Position numbers and translations under genes: made by a program
Source: an uncultured Collinsella sp.
Lineage (GTDB): Bacteria; Actinomycetota; Coriobacteriia; Coriobacteriales; Coriobacteriaceae
DNA: 64,000 nt
Assembly: GCA_902470695.1 (NCBI GenBank)
Contig: CABRHH010000013.1
Span: 1 to 64,000 of the forward strand
Direction of reading: 5' to 3'
Notes under the pieces: generated by a model
Databases searched by the model: none
Told to the model about the DNA's origin: nothing
Seen by the model: only the letters and a program-made list of their open reading frames with translations
Shown: positions 44,501 to 52,675 of the stretch, piece after piece
Layout of the letters: every line of letters begins with the position of its first letter
Position numbering within the stretch: the stretch's first letter is position 1

Positions 44501-46315
44501 ATGCAGGATGAGCGGAGTGCCGCGCCCGCGCAGGCGGCTGCGGACGACGAGCGGTTCATGCGGGAGGCCCTCATCGAGGCGCGCCGGGCCGCGGAGCTGG
44601 GCGAGGTCCCCATCGGAGCCGTGGTGGTGTGCGAGGGCCAGGTGATCGCGCGCGCCCACAACCGCCGCGAGCTCGACGAGGACCCCTCGGCGCACGCGGA
44701 ATTCTCCGCCCTGCTTGCTGCGGCGCGCCACCTGGGGCGCTGGCGTCTGTTCGGCTGCACGGTCTATGTGACCTTGGAGCCGTGCGTGATGTGCGCGGGC
44801 CTTATGGTGAACGCGCGCATCGACCGCTGCGTGTACGGCGCGCCCGATCCGAAGGGCGGCGCGCTGGGGACCCTCTACACCCTGCAGGACGATGCGCGCC
44901 TGAACCACGTCTTCGCGGTGACCCCCGGTGTGCTGCAGGACGCGTGCGCGCAGGAGCTGCGGGCGTTTTTCGGCAAGGTGCGCGCGCAGCGCAGCTCGGA
45001 GCAGGGCGAGGTCGAGCAAGAGCGCGCGCAGGCCGCCGCAGCGCGCCGGGAGCTGCGCGAGGCCCGCGTGCAGCTCTCCGCGCCCCGTGCCCCGCGTGTG
45101 CTGCTTGCGATCGATTCGTTCAAGGGGTCGGCAACGAGTGCTCAGGCCGCCGTGTGGGCAGCCGAGGGCGTGCACCGCGCCTGTCCGGCCGCGCAGGTGC
45201 AGTGCTTGTCGGTGGCTGACGGTGGCGAGGGGACCCTCGATGCCGTGGCGGCTGCCATCGCGGCGGAGGTGCGCACCGTGCGCGTGCGCGGTCCGCTCGG
45301 AACCCCGGTCGATGCGCGATTCCTGCTGGCCGGCGAGCCAAAGCCCCTTGCGGCTTCTGCAGCCGCAGACGGGCCGGCGTCGGCTGAGGACCCTGCGCCC
45401 GTCAAGCCCTCCTTCGCGCTCATCGAGATGGCCGAGGCGGCAGGCCTGGGCTATACGTCGCGCGACCGACGCGACGCGCTGGCGGCCACAACCTGGGGCG
45501 TGGGCGAGCTGATGCTTGCTGCCGTGGCGCAGGGGGCGCGCCGCCTGTACCTGGCGCTGGGGGGCAGCGCCACAACCGATGGCGGCGCCGGCATGCTGCA
45601 GGCTCTCGGCGCGCGGGTGCTCGATGCGGACGGGCACGCGGTGGCGCCGGGGCTTGCCGGGCTTGCCGTAGCGTCGCGCGTGGATATTGGACCGGCTTTG
45701 CAGGCGCTTGCGGGCGTGGAGCTCACGGTGCTGTCCGATGTGGACAATCCGCTGGTGGGCGCGCGCGGTGCGGTGCGGGTGTTCGGTCCACAGAAGGGCC
45801 TGGACGAGGCGGGGCTGGATGCGTATGACGGCTGGATGCTCGCCTACGCCCGTGCGCTCGACGCCGCGCGCCAGGCGGCCGGTATCGGGGCGTTTCGATC
45901 GTTGCCGGCCGTACCGGGTGCCGGCGCGGCCGGCGGGATGGCCGCTGCGCTGCTGGCCCTCGGCGCGCAGCTGGTACCGGGTATCGACGCCGTGCTCGAC
46001 CTGGTGGGGTTCGACGACCAGGCGTGCAAGGTCGACCTGGTGATCACGGGCGAAGGGTCGGTGGATGCTCAGAGCGCGGCCGGTAAGACGCCTGTCGGGG
46101 TGGCGCGCCGGGCAAAGCGCGTGAACCCGGGTGTGCGCGTGGTGGCCCTGTGCGGCGCGCGGGCCGACGAGCTGGACCGCGTGTACGATGCGGGCATCGA
46201 TGCGGTCGTTCCGGTGTTGCGGCGGCCCATGGCCCTCGAGCAGGCGCTGGAGGCCTCACAGACCCACCGCAACCTGGCGTGCGCGGCGGAGACGGTCGCC
46301 CGGCTGGTGCTGTAG
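44501..46315 (+). CDS. Fusion of tRNA adenosine deaminase (TadA) and glycerate kinase
   Basis: A 604-residue protein made of two enzymes. Residues 15-160 are a TadA-type deaminase with the zinc site HAE (His65, Glu67) and PCVMC (Cys95, Cys98); it would convert A34 to inosine in tRNA-Arg. Residues 199-604 are a GlxK/GarK-type glycerate kinase, with LLAIDSFKGSATSAQAA, VADGGEGT, LGGSATTDGGAGMLQALGA and ITGEGSVDAQSAAGKTP. A charged helical linker (160-198) joins them. ATG 44501 follows GGGAAAGGGG; the 101-codon upstream extension is not protein-like. The frame is uninterrupted across the junction. The two activities are metabolically unrelated, so this fusion is unusual. Confidence 0.9.
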   Translation: MQDERSAAPAQAAADDERFMREALIEARRAAELGEVPIGAVVVCEGQVIARAHNRRELDEDPSAHAEFSALLAAARHLGRWRLFGCTVYVTLEPCVMCAGLMVNARIDRCVYGAPDPKGGALGTLYTLQDDARLNHVFAVTPGVLQDACAQELRAFFGKVRAQRSSEQGEVEQERAQAAAARRELREARVQLSAPRAPRVLLAIDSFKGSATSAQAAVWAAEGVHRACPAAQVQCLSVADGGEGTLDAVAAAIAAEVRTVRVRGPLGTPVDARFLLAGEPKPLAASAAADGPASAEDPAPVKPSFALIEMAEAAGLGYTSRDRRDALAATTWGVGELMLAAVAQGARRLYLALGGSATTDGGAGMLQALGARVLDADGHAVAPGLAGLAVASRVDIGPALQALAGVELTVLSDVDNPLVGARGAVRVFGPQKGLDEAGLDAYDGWMLAYARALDAARQAAGIGAFRSLPAVPGAGAAGGMAAALLALGAQLVPGIDAVLDLVGFDDQACKVDLVITGEGSVDAQSAAGKTPVGVARRAKRVNPGVRVVALCGARADELDRVYDAGIDAVVPVLRRPMALEQALEASQTHRNLACAAETVARLVL

Positions 46316-46342
46316 GGGCCCCGGCCGGGCGCTCCGGCGCGC

Positions 46343-46972
46343 TTAGCGGCCGCGGCGCAGGTTCGGCAGGATGCGCTTGACGACCCACCAAACCAGCGCG
46401 GCGACAACGGCCACGATGAGCACGATCTTCACGATGTCCGAGATCCAGGAGGCCTCGGCGGTGATCGTGCGCCATGCCGAGCCCGCGCCGGCGCCGAGAG
46501 AGCACAGCACCGTGTTCCACACGGCGGAGCCCACCAGGGTATAGAGCGCGAAGCGGACCGGGTTCATCTTGGCGGTGCCGGCGGGGATGGAAATCAGGCT
46601 GCGCACCACCGGGATGCAGCGGCAGAATAGAACGGTGAGCTGCCCGCGCCGGTCGAACCAGGCAATCGCCTTGGAGATGTCATCGCCCTTGAAGCCGAGC
46701 ATACGCATGGGCTTCGTTTCGAAGAAGTGCTCCAGGCGCTCACGGGACAGCAGCCGCCCGATGCCGTAGAGCACGAAGGCACCCAGCACCGATCCTACGG
46801 TGGCGGCAATGATGGCGCCGGGCAGCTCCATGGCGGTCTTGTGGGTGAGGTATCCCGCCATGGGCAGGACGAGTTCGCTGGGGATGGGCGGAAACACGTT
46901 TTCGAGGAAGATGAGGGCGGCGACGGCAAGGTAGCCGAACGCGTTGATGAAGTCGATGAAAGCGGCTTCCAT
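46343..46972 (-). CDS. DedA-family membrane protein
   Basis: A 209-residue protein of normal DedA length. The motifs FLENVFPPIPSELVLPMAG and FCRCIPVVRSLISIPAGTAKM are diagnostic; the acidic and basic residues in these re-entrant loops are conserved. About five to six membrane helices. ATG 46972 follows AAGGAGA; an upstream 15-codon extension lacks a site. DedA proteins are lipid flippases or scramblases, including undecaprenyl-phosphate recyclers (UptA type), but the substrate cannot be set here. It is convergent with the tadA fusion gene. Confidence 0.92.
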   Translation of the reverse strand: MEAAFIDFINAFGYLAVAALIFLENVFPPIPSELVLPMAGYLTHKTAMELPGAIIAATVGSVLGAFVLYGIGRLLSRERLEHFFETKPMRMLGFKGDDISKAIAWFDRRGQLTVLFCRCIPVVRSLISIPAGTAKMNPVRFALYTLVGSAVWNTVLCSLGAGAGSAWRTITAEASWISDIVKIVLIVAVVAALVWWVVKRILPNLRRGR

Positions 46973-47380
46973 GGGTCTCCTTGCAGATAGGCCGCGTGCG
47001 GGCGGCGCGAGCGACAAACGAACGCGGCATCCGTGCGTTGCTCGGAGGCCGGTATAGGGCAGTATAGGTGCGAAGATGCTGCAAGGGGCGTGCGTCGCTC
47101 CGATAGCGGGAGTTCACCATAACAGCCTCGGGCGTGCGTGGACGTCTGTTGTCGGCCGTCTGAGGGGGTGTTGCTTCCTGCGTATGCGCCCGTTTGCGCT
47201 CGAAGGTGGGGCGCGATGCGCGCTGCGTCCGTGCGCCGGCGCCCGTTGCGATCGCATGCCGCGCTGGTGGCGTTCGAGCCCCGTGCAACCCGCCGCACCG
47301 GGCTGCGAATCGATTCCATGGATCGCGCGGGACGTGCACGTCGCGCGGGGCGGCGACATATGCCGACCGCGAAATGGCGC

Positions 47381-47409
47381 TGGACGTAGCCGGGCCAACC
47401 GGCTACTAT
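47381..47409 (+). promoter_or_regulatory. Promoter of SRP RNA
   Basis: TGGACG (47381-47386) and TACTAT (47404-47409) with a 17-bp spacer, about 12 bases before the RNA. The rest of 46973-47380 holds no supported gene. Confidence 0.65.
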
Positions 47410-47420
47410 AGTCAGACACG

Positions 47421-47528
47421 CCTCGCGCGTTCGATGGGTTCGGGTGACGATACGTTCCGAACTTGGTCAGGTCCGGAAGGAAGCAGCCATAAGGAGCCTC
47501 TGCCGGGCACCCGTTCCCATCGAGCCCA
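47421..47528 (+). ncRNA. ffs: Signal recognition particle RNA (small type)
   Basis: The universally conserved apical part GGTCAGGTCCGGAAGGAAGC lies at 47465-47484 with AGCC and GGAGCC around it. Closing stems pair TTCGATGGG with CCCATCGAG. About 100 bases, the 4.5S-like size of bacterial SRP RNA. With Ffh it targets membrane proteins. End positions are estimated to a few bases. Confidence 0.93.
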
Positions 47529-47540
47529 CGGGGCGTTTTT
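47523..47540 (+). terminator. Terminator of SRP RNA
   Basis: GCCC-AC-GGGGC short stem followed by GTTTTTG. Confidence 0.6.
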
Positions 47541-47872
47541 GTGTGACGCGGCGCCATGGTGCCCGTGCGCGTATCGGGCTTCAGTGCCCCTGCGTGGCCG
47601 CTCGCCTTCGGTCCCGCCGCGCTTGCATGCTCGCCGCGGATGCCCGTCACAGCCTCGGCGCGCATCGCTGGGCGTGAACGCACCGCGCCTCCGGCCTCAC
47701 CCTCCGCCCCTGCTCACCGCCCGGCCCCCGGCCTCACCCCCGCCCGGCCTTACCCTCCGCTGTCAAAAGTCTTGACCGGGCATTACCCGCAGCTGATGTG
47801 CCCTCGCCATCATGGAACTGACAAGGGAGTGATGCCTGATCGGCCCAAGGTGGCCGAACGAGAGGGGATGCC
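47541..47872. other. Intergenic region before the phosphoesterase gene
   Basis: No gene is supported. A C-rich imperfect repeat (CGGCCTCACCC theme) lies at about 47691-47760. TTGACC at 47772-47777 with TGATGT at 47794-47799 is a possible weak promoter for the next gene. Confidence 0.4.
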
Positions 47873-50524
47873 ATGGGGCAGCAGGAGATCAACGGGTTTG
47901 AAGCGGATGGGACGCAGCCGCCGCGCCGCAACGCGGCGGGCGCGATGGACGCGCGGACGAAGGCGGGGTGCAGCCGCGGACTCGGAAACTCGGCTGCCCC
48001 GGCTTCCTTCCACATGGCCGACCTGTCCGCGCACGAGGGCGCCGCGCTTCGGCCGTCTCGCACCCATGCGGTGGGCAGACGCGGGGTGAGCAGGCGCGGG
48101 TTTTTCAGCCTGAGCCTGGCGTTGGGCGCCGCGGCGCTCGCCGTGCCCGCTTCTGCCGAGGCGCAGGAGGAGGCGTCGACCAGCTCGTATCCCGAGCGCC
48201 CCGTCACCTTCTGCATCATGTCCGACCTGCACTACTTCGCGCCGGAGCTGTGGAGCGACTGCGCGGACTACACGGAGGCCGAGAACTCCGACCGCAAGAT
48301 GTTCCGCGAGAGCGCCAGCATCCTTGCCAAGGCGCTGGCCGACGTGGTGGCGGCCAAGCCCGACATCGTCTTCGTGCCGGGCGACCTCACCAAAGACGGC
48401 GAGCTCGTGGGCCATCGGGGGCTGCACGCGCTGTTCGAGGACGCCCGCGCGCAGCTGGCTACCGCCGGCGTCACCACGACGTTTCTGTTCATCAACGGCA
48501 ACCATGACCTGAACAACCATGCAGCGCTCGATTTCTCGAGCGGTTCTGCGCAGGCCGCCGAGCGCACGGACCCCGTGGCGTACAAGGACCTGTGGCGCGA
48601 GTACGGCTACGAGGGCACGGTCGTTTTCGATGCCGGCGGCACGCAGGACGGCAGCTTGAGCTACGTGGCGCGCCCCGTTCCCGGTCTGACGGTTATCGCG
48701 GTGGACACCTGCCGCTACAACGAGCCGAGCGACGACGGCAGCGGGCTTGCCCAGGCAACGGCCGGGCGCGTGGGGGATACGCTGCTGAAATGGGTGTGCA
48801 ACCAGGCCAAGCAGGCTCGGGCCGCCGGTGACGTGGTGGTGGCGATGCAGCATCACGGTGTCGTCCCGCATTTCGGGGACGAGCCAAGTCTGATGGCGGA
48901 ATATCTGGTGGAGGACTACGACCGGGTGGCGCGCGCCTATGCCGAGGCGGGGATCGCCTGCGTGTTCACCGGGCATATGCATGCCAACGACATCGCCGCG
49001 GCTACCTACGGCGACGCGACCATCTACGATATCGAGACCGGTTCGCTGGTGACCTATCCGTCCTGGATGCGCACGGGGTCGCTCGCGTTCACCCGCAGCG
49101 GCGCCAACGTCGAGGCCGTGCTGTCGGTCGACATCCACGATCTGGGCGAGGCGGTGCTCGAGGGGTGCGGGCTGCCCGGTACTTCCCAGGCGATCACCGC
49201 CTACGGCGCGCAGCGCACGTTGAGCGTCCTGTCCGTGCAGACGATGTGCTCGGGCATGTTCGTGGAGCCGATGCTCGCCCAGGCGGCGCAGGCGGGCGCG
49301 CGTGCGGCGGTCGCGCAGGCGCTTGGCATCGAGCCGGCGGGCCTCAACGCGGCGCTGTGGGGCATGCTCGCCGCGTCGGGGATGCTGCCCACCACGCGTG
49401 AGGAGGGGCTGCATATCGCGATCGGCTCCTCGCTCGCGGCGTCGGTGTGGCTCGATGCAGGAGCCGGGCGTATCCGCATCGACCAGGTGCCGGCCGAGAG
49501 CCTCTCTGCGACTCCGCTGATGAGCCTCTCCCTGTCGGCTGCCGAGGAGGAGCGTCTTGGGCAGGCGCCGCGCGCGGCACGGGCGGATCGGGTGTGCCTC
49601 GCCTACGTGGACGCCGCGAGCATGTCGGCGTTCCTCGATGCGCTGTGGCAGGCGCTCGATGCGCAGGTGCTGGCCGAGCCGGGTCGTCAGCAGGCGGTGG
49701 CGTGTGCGGCGGAGGCGGTGCGTCTGCTGTTGGAGGCGCCGGTTGACGACGCCCACAATGTGCTTGCGCTGGCCAACGCGGCTTATCAGGCCCATCTGCG
49801 CGGGTGCGAGGATATCGAGGCGTGGGCCGATCGGGCTATCGAGGCGATCGGGGGCGCGGGCCTGCTGGGAGACGTGGTCGCGCAGGCCGTGAACGGCGCG
49901 TTGGCGAGCGAGCAGGTCCAGACGCTGGCCGCCACGATCCCGCTCGACATCAAGGCGCTGCTCCAGGCCGGTGACATTCCGCTGATCGGCGCGCTGGTGC
50001 CCGGCATCGTGGCAGGGATGGTCCCGCATGTGGGCGCGTTGCTCAAGCTGCTGGCGGGTGACGGGACGGGCGCGCCTGCGGTCGATGCGGGCGCGCTTGT
50101 GGTGGGCGCGCTGCCGGATTCGCTCACGCAGATGGTGCACAGCGCCCTGTTCACGCTGTCGCATGACGACAATGTGGCGCAGGACCATGCATTCTCCTTC
50201 GCCGCGCATGCGGTCGATCCGGATTACAGCGACGGTTCGGGCACAGGGGACGGTACGGGCGGCGACTCCGACGGCGGTAGCGGCTCCGGTTCCGGCTCCG
50301 CTGCGGGCGGGAGCGGTACAGGCGGCTCCGGCACGGGCGGCACGGGCTCCGGCACGGGTTCAAGCTCGGGTTCCGGCGCGCGGCGTCCGAGCGCGGAGCG
50401 GCTGCCCCGCACGGCCGATGAGGGTGCGGGGCGCATCGCCGCCGCGGTGCTCGGAGGCGTGGCGGTGCTGGCGGCGGGCGTGCGCGAGGCTCTGCGCCCG
50501 CACGAGGACGCGCCGGTGGCATAG
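47873..50524 (+). CDS. Tat-exported, sortase-anchored metallophosphoesterase
   Basis: An 883-residue protein. A long N-terminal extension precedes a Tat signal (SRRGFFSLSLALGAAALAVP, about residues 72-92) ending ASAEA. The metallophosphoesterase domain has SDLHYFAPE, PGDLTKDGE, NGNHDLNN, QHHG and GHMHAND. The C-terminal half is mostly helical and not recognised. A Ser/Gly/Thr-rich linker leads to LPRTA, a hydrophobic helix and a short Arg-containing tail, a sortase-type sorting signal. ATG 47873 follows GAGAGGGG. It should be a surface phosphatase or phosphodiesterase; the substrate is unknown. Combining Tat export with sortase anchoring is uncommon. Confidence 0.85.
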   Translation: MGQQEINGFEADGTQPPRRNAAGAMDARTKAGCSRGLGNSAAPASFHMADLSAHEGAALRPSRTHAVGRRGVSRRGFFSLSLALGAAALAVPASAEAQEEASTSSYPERPVTFCIMSDLHYFAPELWSDCADYTEAENSDRKMFRESASILAKALADVVAAKPDIVFVPGDLTKDGELVGHRGLHALFEDARAQLATAGVTTTFLFINGNHDLNNHAALDFSSGSAQAAERTDPVAYKDLWREYGYEGTVVFDAGGTQDGSLSYVARPVPGLTVIAVDTCRYNEPSDDGSGLAQATAGRVGDTLLKWVCNQAKQARAAGDVVVAMQHHGVVPHFGDEPSLMAEYLVEDYDRVARAYAEAGIACVFTGHMHANDIAAATYGDATIYDIETGSLVTYPSWMRTGSLAFTRSGANVEAVLSVDIHDLGEAVLEGCGLPGTSQAITAYGAQRTLSVLSVQTMCSGMFVEPMLAQAAQAGARAAVAQALGIEPAGLNAALWGMLAASGMLPTTREEGLHIAIGSSLAASVWLDAGAGRIRIDQVPAESLSATPLMSLSLSAAEEERLGQAPRAARADRVCLAYVDAASMSAFLDALWQALDAQVLAEPGRQQAVACAAEAVRLLLEAPVDDAHNVLALANAAYQAHLRGCEDIEAWADRAIEAIGGAGLLGDVVAQAVNGALASEQVQTLAATIPLDIKALLQAGDIPLIGALVPGIVAGMVPHVGALLKLLAGDGTGAPAVDAGALVVGALPDSLTQMVHSALFTLSHDDNVAQDHAFSFAAHAVDPDYSDGSGTGDGTGGDSDGGSGSGSGSAAGGSGTGGSGTGGTGSGTGSSSGSGARRPSAERLPRTADEGAGRIAAAVLGGVAVLAAGVREALRPHEDAPVA

Positions 50525-50755
50525 GGCGGGCGCGCGTCGCGGCGGCGCTGTGTGGGCTGCTGCCAACATGCGATGAGGCGCCTCCAACATACCGCGAAGC
50601 CGCGGGCGCAGCTTTGACCGGGGTTGCGCCCGCGTTGTTTCCGGCAGGTGTTCCGTCGTGCGCGGGTGACGCGGGAGGCGTATGATAGGCGACATCTGTC
50701 CGCCCCCGTGCGCCGCCCCGCGCGGTGCGCCGAGCCGTATGCGGAGGTCGCAGCC

Positions 50756-52675
50756 ATGATCGACCTGCTCAAACGTTTCGGCGGTCCCTACCGCCTCAAC
50801 CTGATCGCCGGCCCCGCCTGCAAGCTGCTCGAGGTACTGTTCGACCTCATGACGCCGCTGGTGATCGCCCGCATGATCGATGCGGGCGTCGGCGCTCGCA
50901 GCATGCGCGAGGTGCTCATCTCCGGTGCGCTGCTGGTGGGGATGGCGGTCGTGGGCATGGGGTTTGCGCTCGTGTGCCAAAAGATGGCCTCGCGCGCCTC
51001 CCAGGGCGTGGGCACGAGCTTGCGCGATGCGCTGTTCCGGCACATCAACGAGTTCTCCCGCACCGAGGTGGACCGCTTCGGCACACCCTCGCTCATCACC
51101 CGCATCATCAACGACGTGAACCAGGTCCAGCTCGCCGTTGCCCTGGCCATCCGCCAGCTCATCCGCTGGCCGTTTCTGGCGGTGGGTTCCATGGCGGCCG
51201 CCTGCCTGATCGATCTGCGCCTGGGCGTGATCTTTCTGGTGTCCACCCCGCTGATCGGCGGGCTGTTCTGGCTGATCATGGCGCGCTGCGTCCCGCTGTA
51301 TCAAACCATGCAGCGCCAGCTCGACCGCATCGCCCTGATCGTGCGCGAGGGTCTGGCGGGCACCCGGGTGGTGCGGGCGCACGTGCGCGAGGGGCACGAG
51401 CGGGCGCGTCTGCGCGAGGCGGCAAATATGCAGGCGGCGGTGGCCACGATGGCGGCGCGCCTGTCGAGCGTGCTGAACCCTGCGACCTTCCTGGTGATGA
51501 ATCTCGCGGTGTGCGCGATTCTGTGGGCAGGCGGTCAGACGGTGAACGCCGGCGGCCTCACGCAGGGTGAGATCGTGGCGTTCGTGAACTATATGACCCA
51601 AACGCTGCTGTCCATCGTGTACGTGGCGAACCTCGTGGTGGTGTTCACCCGCGCCGAGGCGAGCGCCGGCCGCATCCGGGAGGTGCTCGATTGTCCTCCT
51701 TCGATCGCCGATGCCGGTGCGCTACCGGTTGCGGTCAGCCCGGAGGGGGTCGCGCCCGCGCTGCGCCTGGACAGCGTGTCCTTCACCTTCGCGGGTGCGT
51801 CGTCTGCGGCCCTGCAGGGCGTGAGCCTTGCGGTGGACCGCGGGCAGACGCTCGGCGTGATCGGGGGCACCGGTTCGGGCAAATCGACGCTCGTCTCCCT
51901 GCTGGCGCGCCTGTACGAGGTGGGTGCGGGCTCGGTCGAGGTTCTTGGCACCGATGTGCGCCGCTGGCCGGTGGCGCAGCTGCGGCGCAGCATCGGCATG
52001 GTGCCGCAGAAGGCGGAGCTGCTGAGCGGATCGATCCGCTCCAACCTGCGATGGCGCGCGCCCGAGGCAACCGATGAGGAGCTGTGGCGCGCGCTCGAGA
52101 TGGCGCAGGCCGCCCCGTTCGTGCGCGACCTGCCGGATGGGCTCGATGCGCCGGTCGAGGCGGGCGGGGCCAACTTCTCGGGCGGTCAGCGCCAGCGCCT
52201 CACGATCGCCCGCGCGCTGGTGGGAGACCCGGCGCTGCTGATCTTGGACGATGCCGCCTCGGCGCTCGACCTCAAAACCGATGCGGCCCTGCGCCGGGCC
52301 CTGCACGGCAGAGATGCGCTCGGCGCGGTGGCTGCGGCAGAGCCGTCCGCCCCTGCGGTCGCGCGCGTGCCCGCCACGACTGTGATCGTGTCCCAGCGCG
52401 TGTCTTCGGTGCGCGATGCCGACCTGATCTGCGTGCTGTCCCATGGGCGCGTCGCCGGCCTGGGGACCCATGAGGAGCTGGTGGCGGGCTGCGAGATCTA
52501 CCGGGAGATCTGCGCCTCGCAGCTGACGCAGGAGGAGGTGGGACCGTCGGCTGTGCTCGCAGTGGCCGATACGGCCGCCTCGGATGCCGCCATGCCGCCG
52601 TGTACCCCGGAGGCGGCCTCGGCCCCAGGCCTCTTCGCCAACCCGTCTGCCGCACACGAAGGGAGCGCCCGATGA
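50756..52675 (+). CDS. Heterodimeric ABC exporter, subunit with degenerate ATPase site
   Basis: A 639-residue ABC exporter half. About six membrane helices (about 20-320) precede the ATPase with Walker A GGTGSGKST and signature FSGGQRQR. The residue after Walker B is Asp instead of the catalytic Glu (LLILDDAASALD), and the H-loop has Gln instead of His (IVSQRVSS). These are the marks of the non-catalytic site of TM287/288- or LmrCD-like exporters. ATG 50756 follows GCGGAGG. The end overlaps the start of the partner gene (ATGA). A Thr/Ala-rich tail of about 50 residues follows the ATPase. Probably exports drugs, lipids or peptides. Confidence 0.9.
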   Translation: MIDLLKRFGGPYRLNLIAGPACKLLEVLFDLMTPLVIARMIDAGVGARSMREVLISGALLVGMAVVGMGFALVCQKMASRASQGVGTSLRDALFRHINEFSRTEVDRFGTPSLITRIINDVNQVQLAVALAIRQLIRWPFLAVGSMAAACLIDLRLGVIFLVSTPLIGGLFWLIMARCVPLYQTMQRQLDRIALIVREGLAGTRVVRAHVREGHERARLREAANMQAAVATMAARLSSVLNPATFLVMNLAVCAILWAGGQTVNAGGLTQGEIVAFVNYMTQTLLSIVYVANLVVVFTRAEASAGRIREVLDCPPSIADAGALPVAVSPEGVAPALRLDSVSFTFAGASSAALQGVSLAVDRGQTLGVIGGTGSGKSTLVSLLARLYEVGAGSVEVLGTDVRRWPVAQLRRSIGMVPQKAELLSGSIRSNLRWRAPEATDEELWRALEMAQAAPFVRDLPDGLDAPVEAGGANFSGGQRQRLTIARALVGDPALLILDDAASALDLKTDAALRRALHGRDALGAVAAAEPSAPAVARVPATTVIVSQRVSSVRDADLICVLSHGRVAGLGTHEELVAGCEIYREICASQLTQEEVGPSAVLAVADTAASDAAMPPCTPEAASAPGLFANPSAAHEGSAR

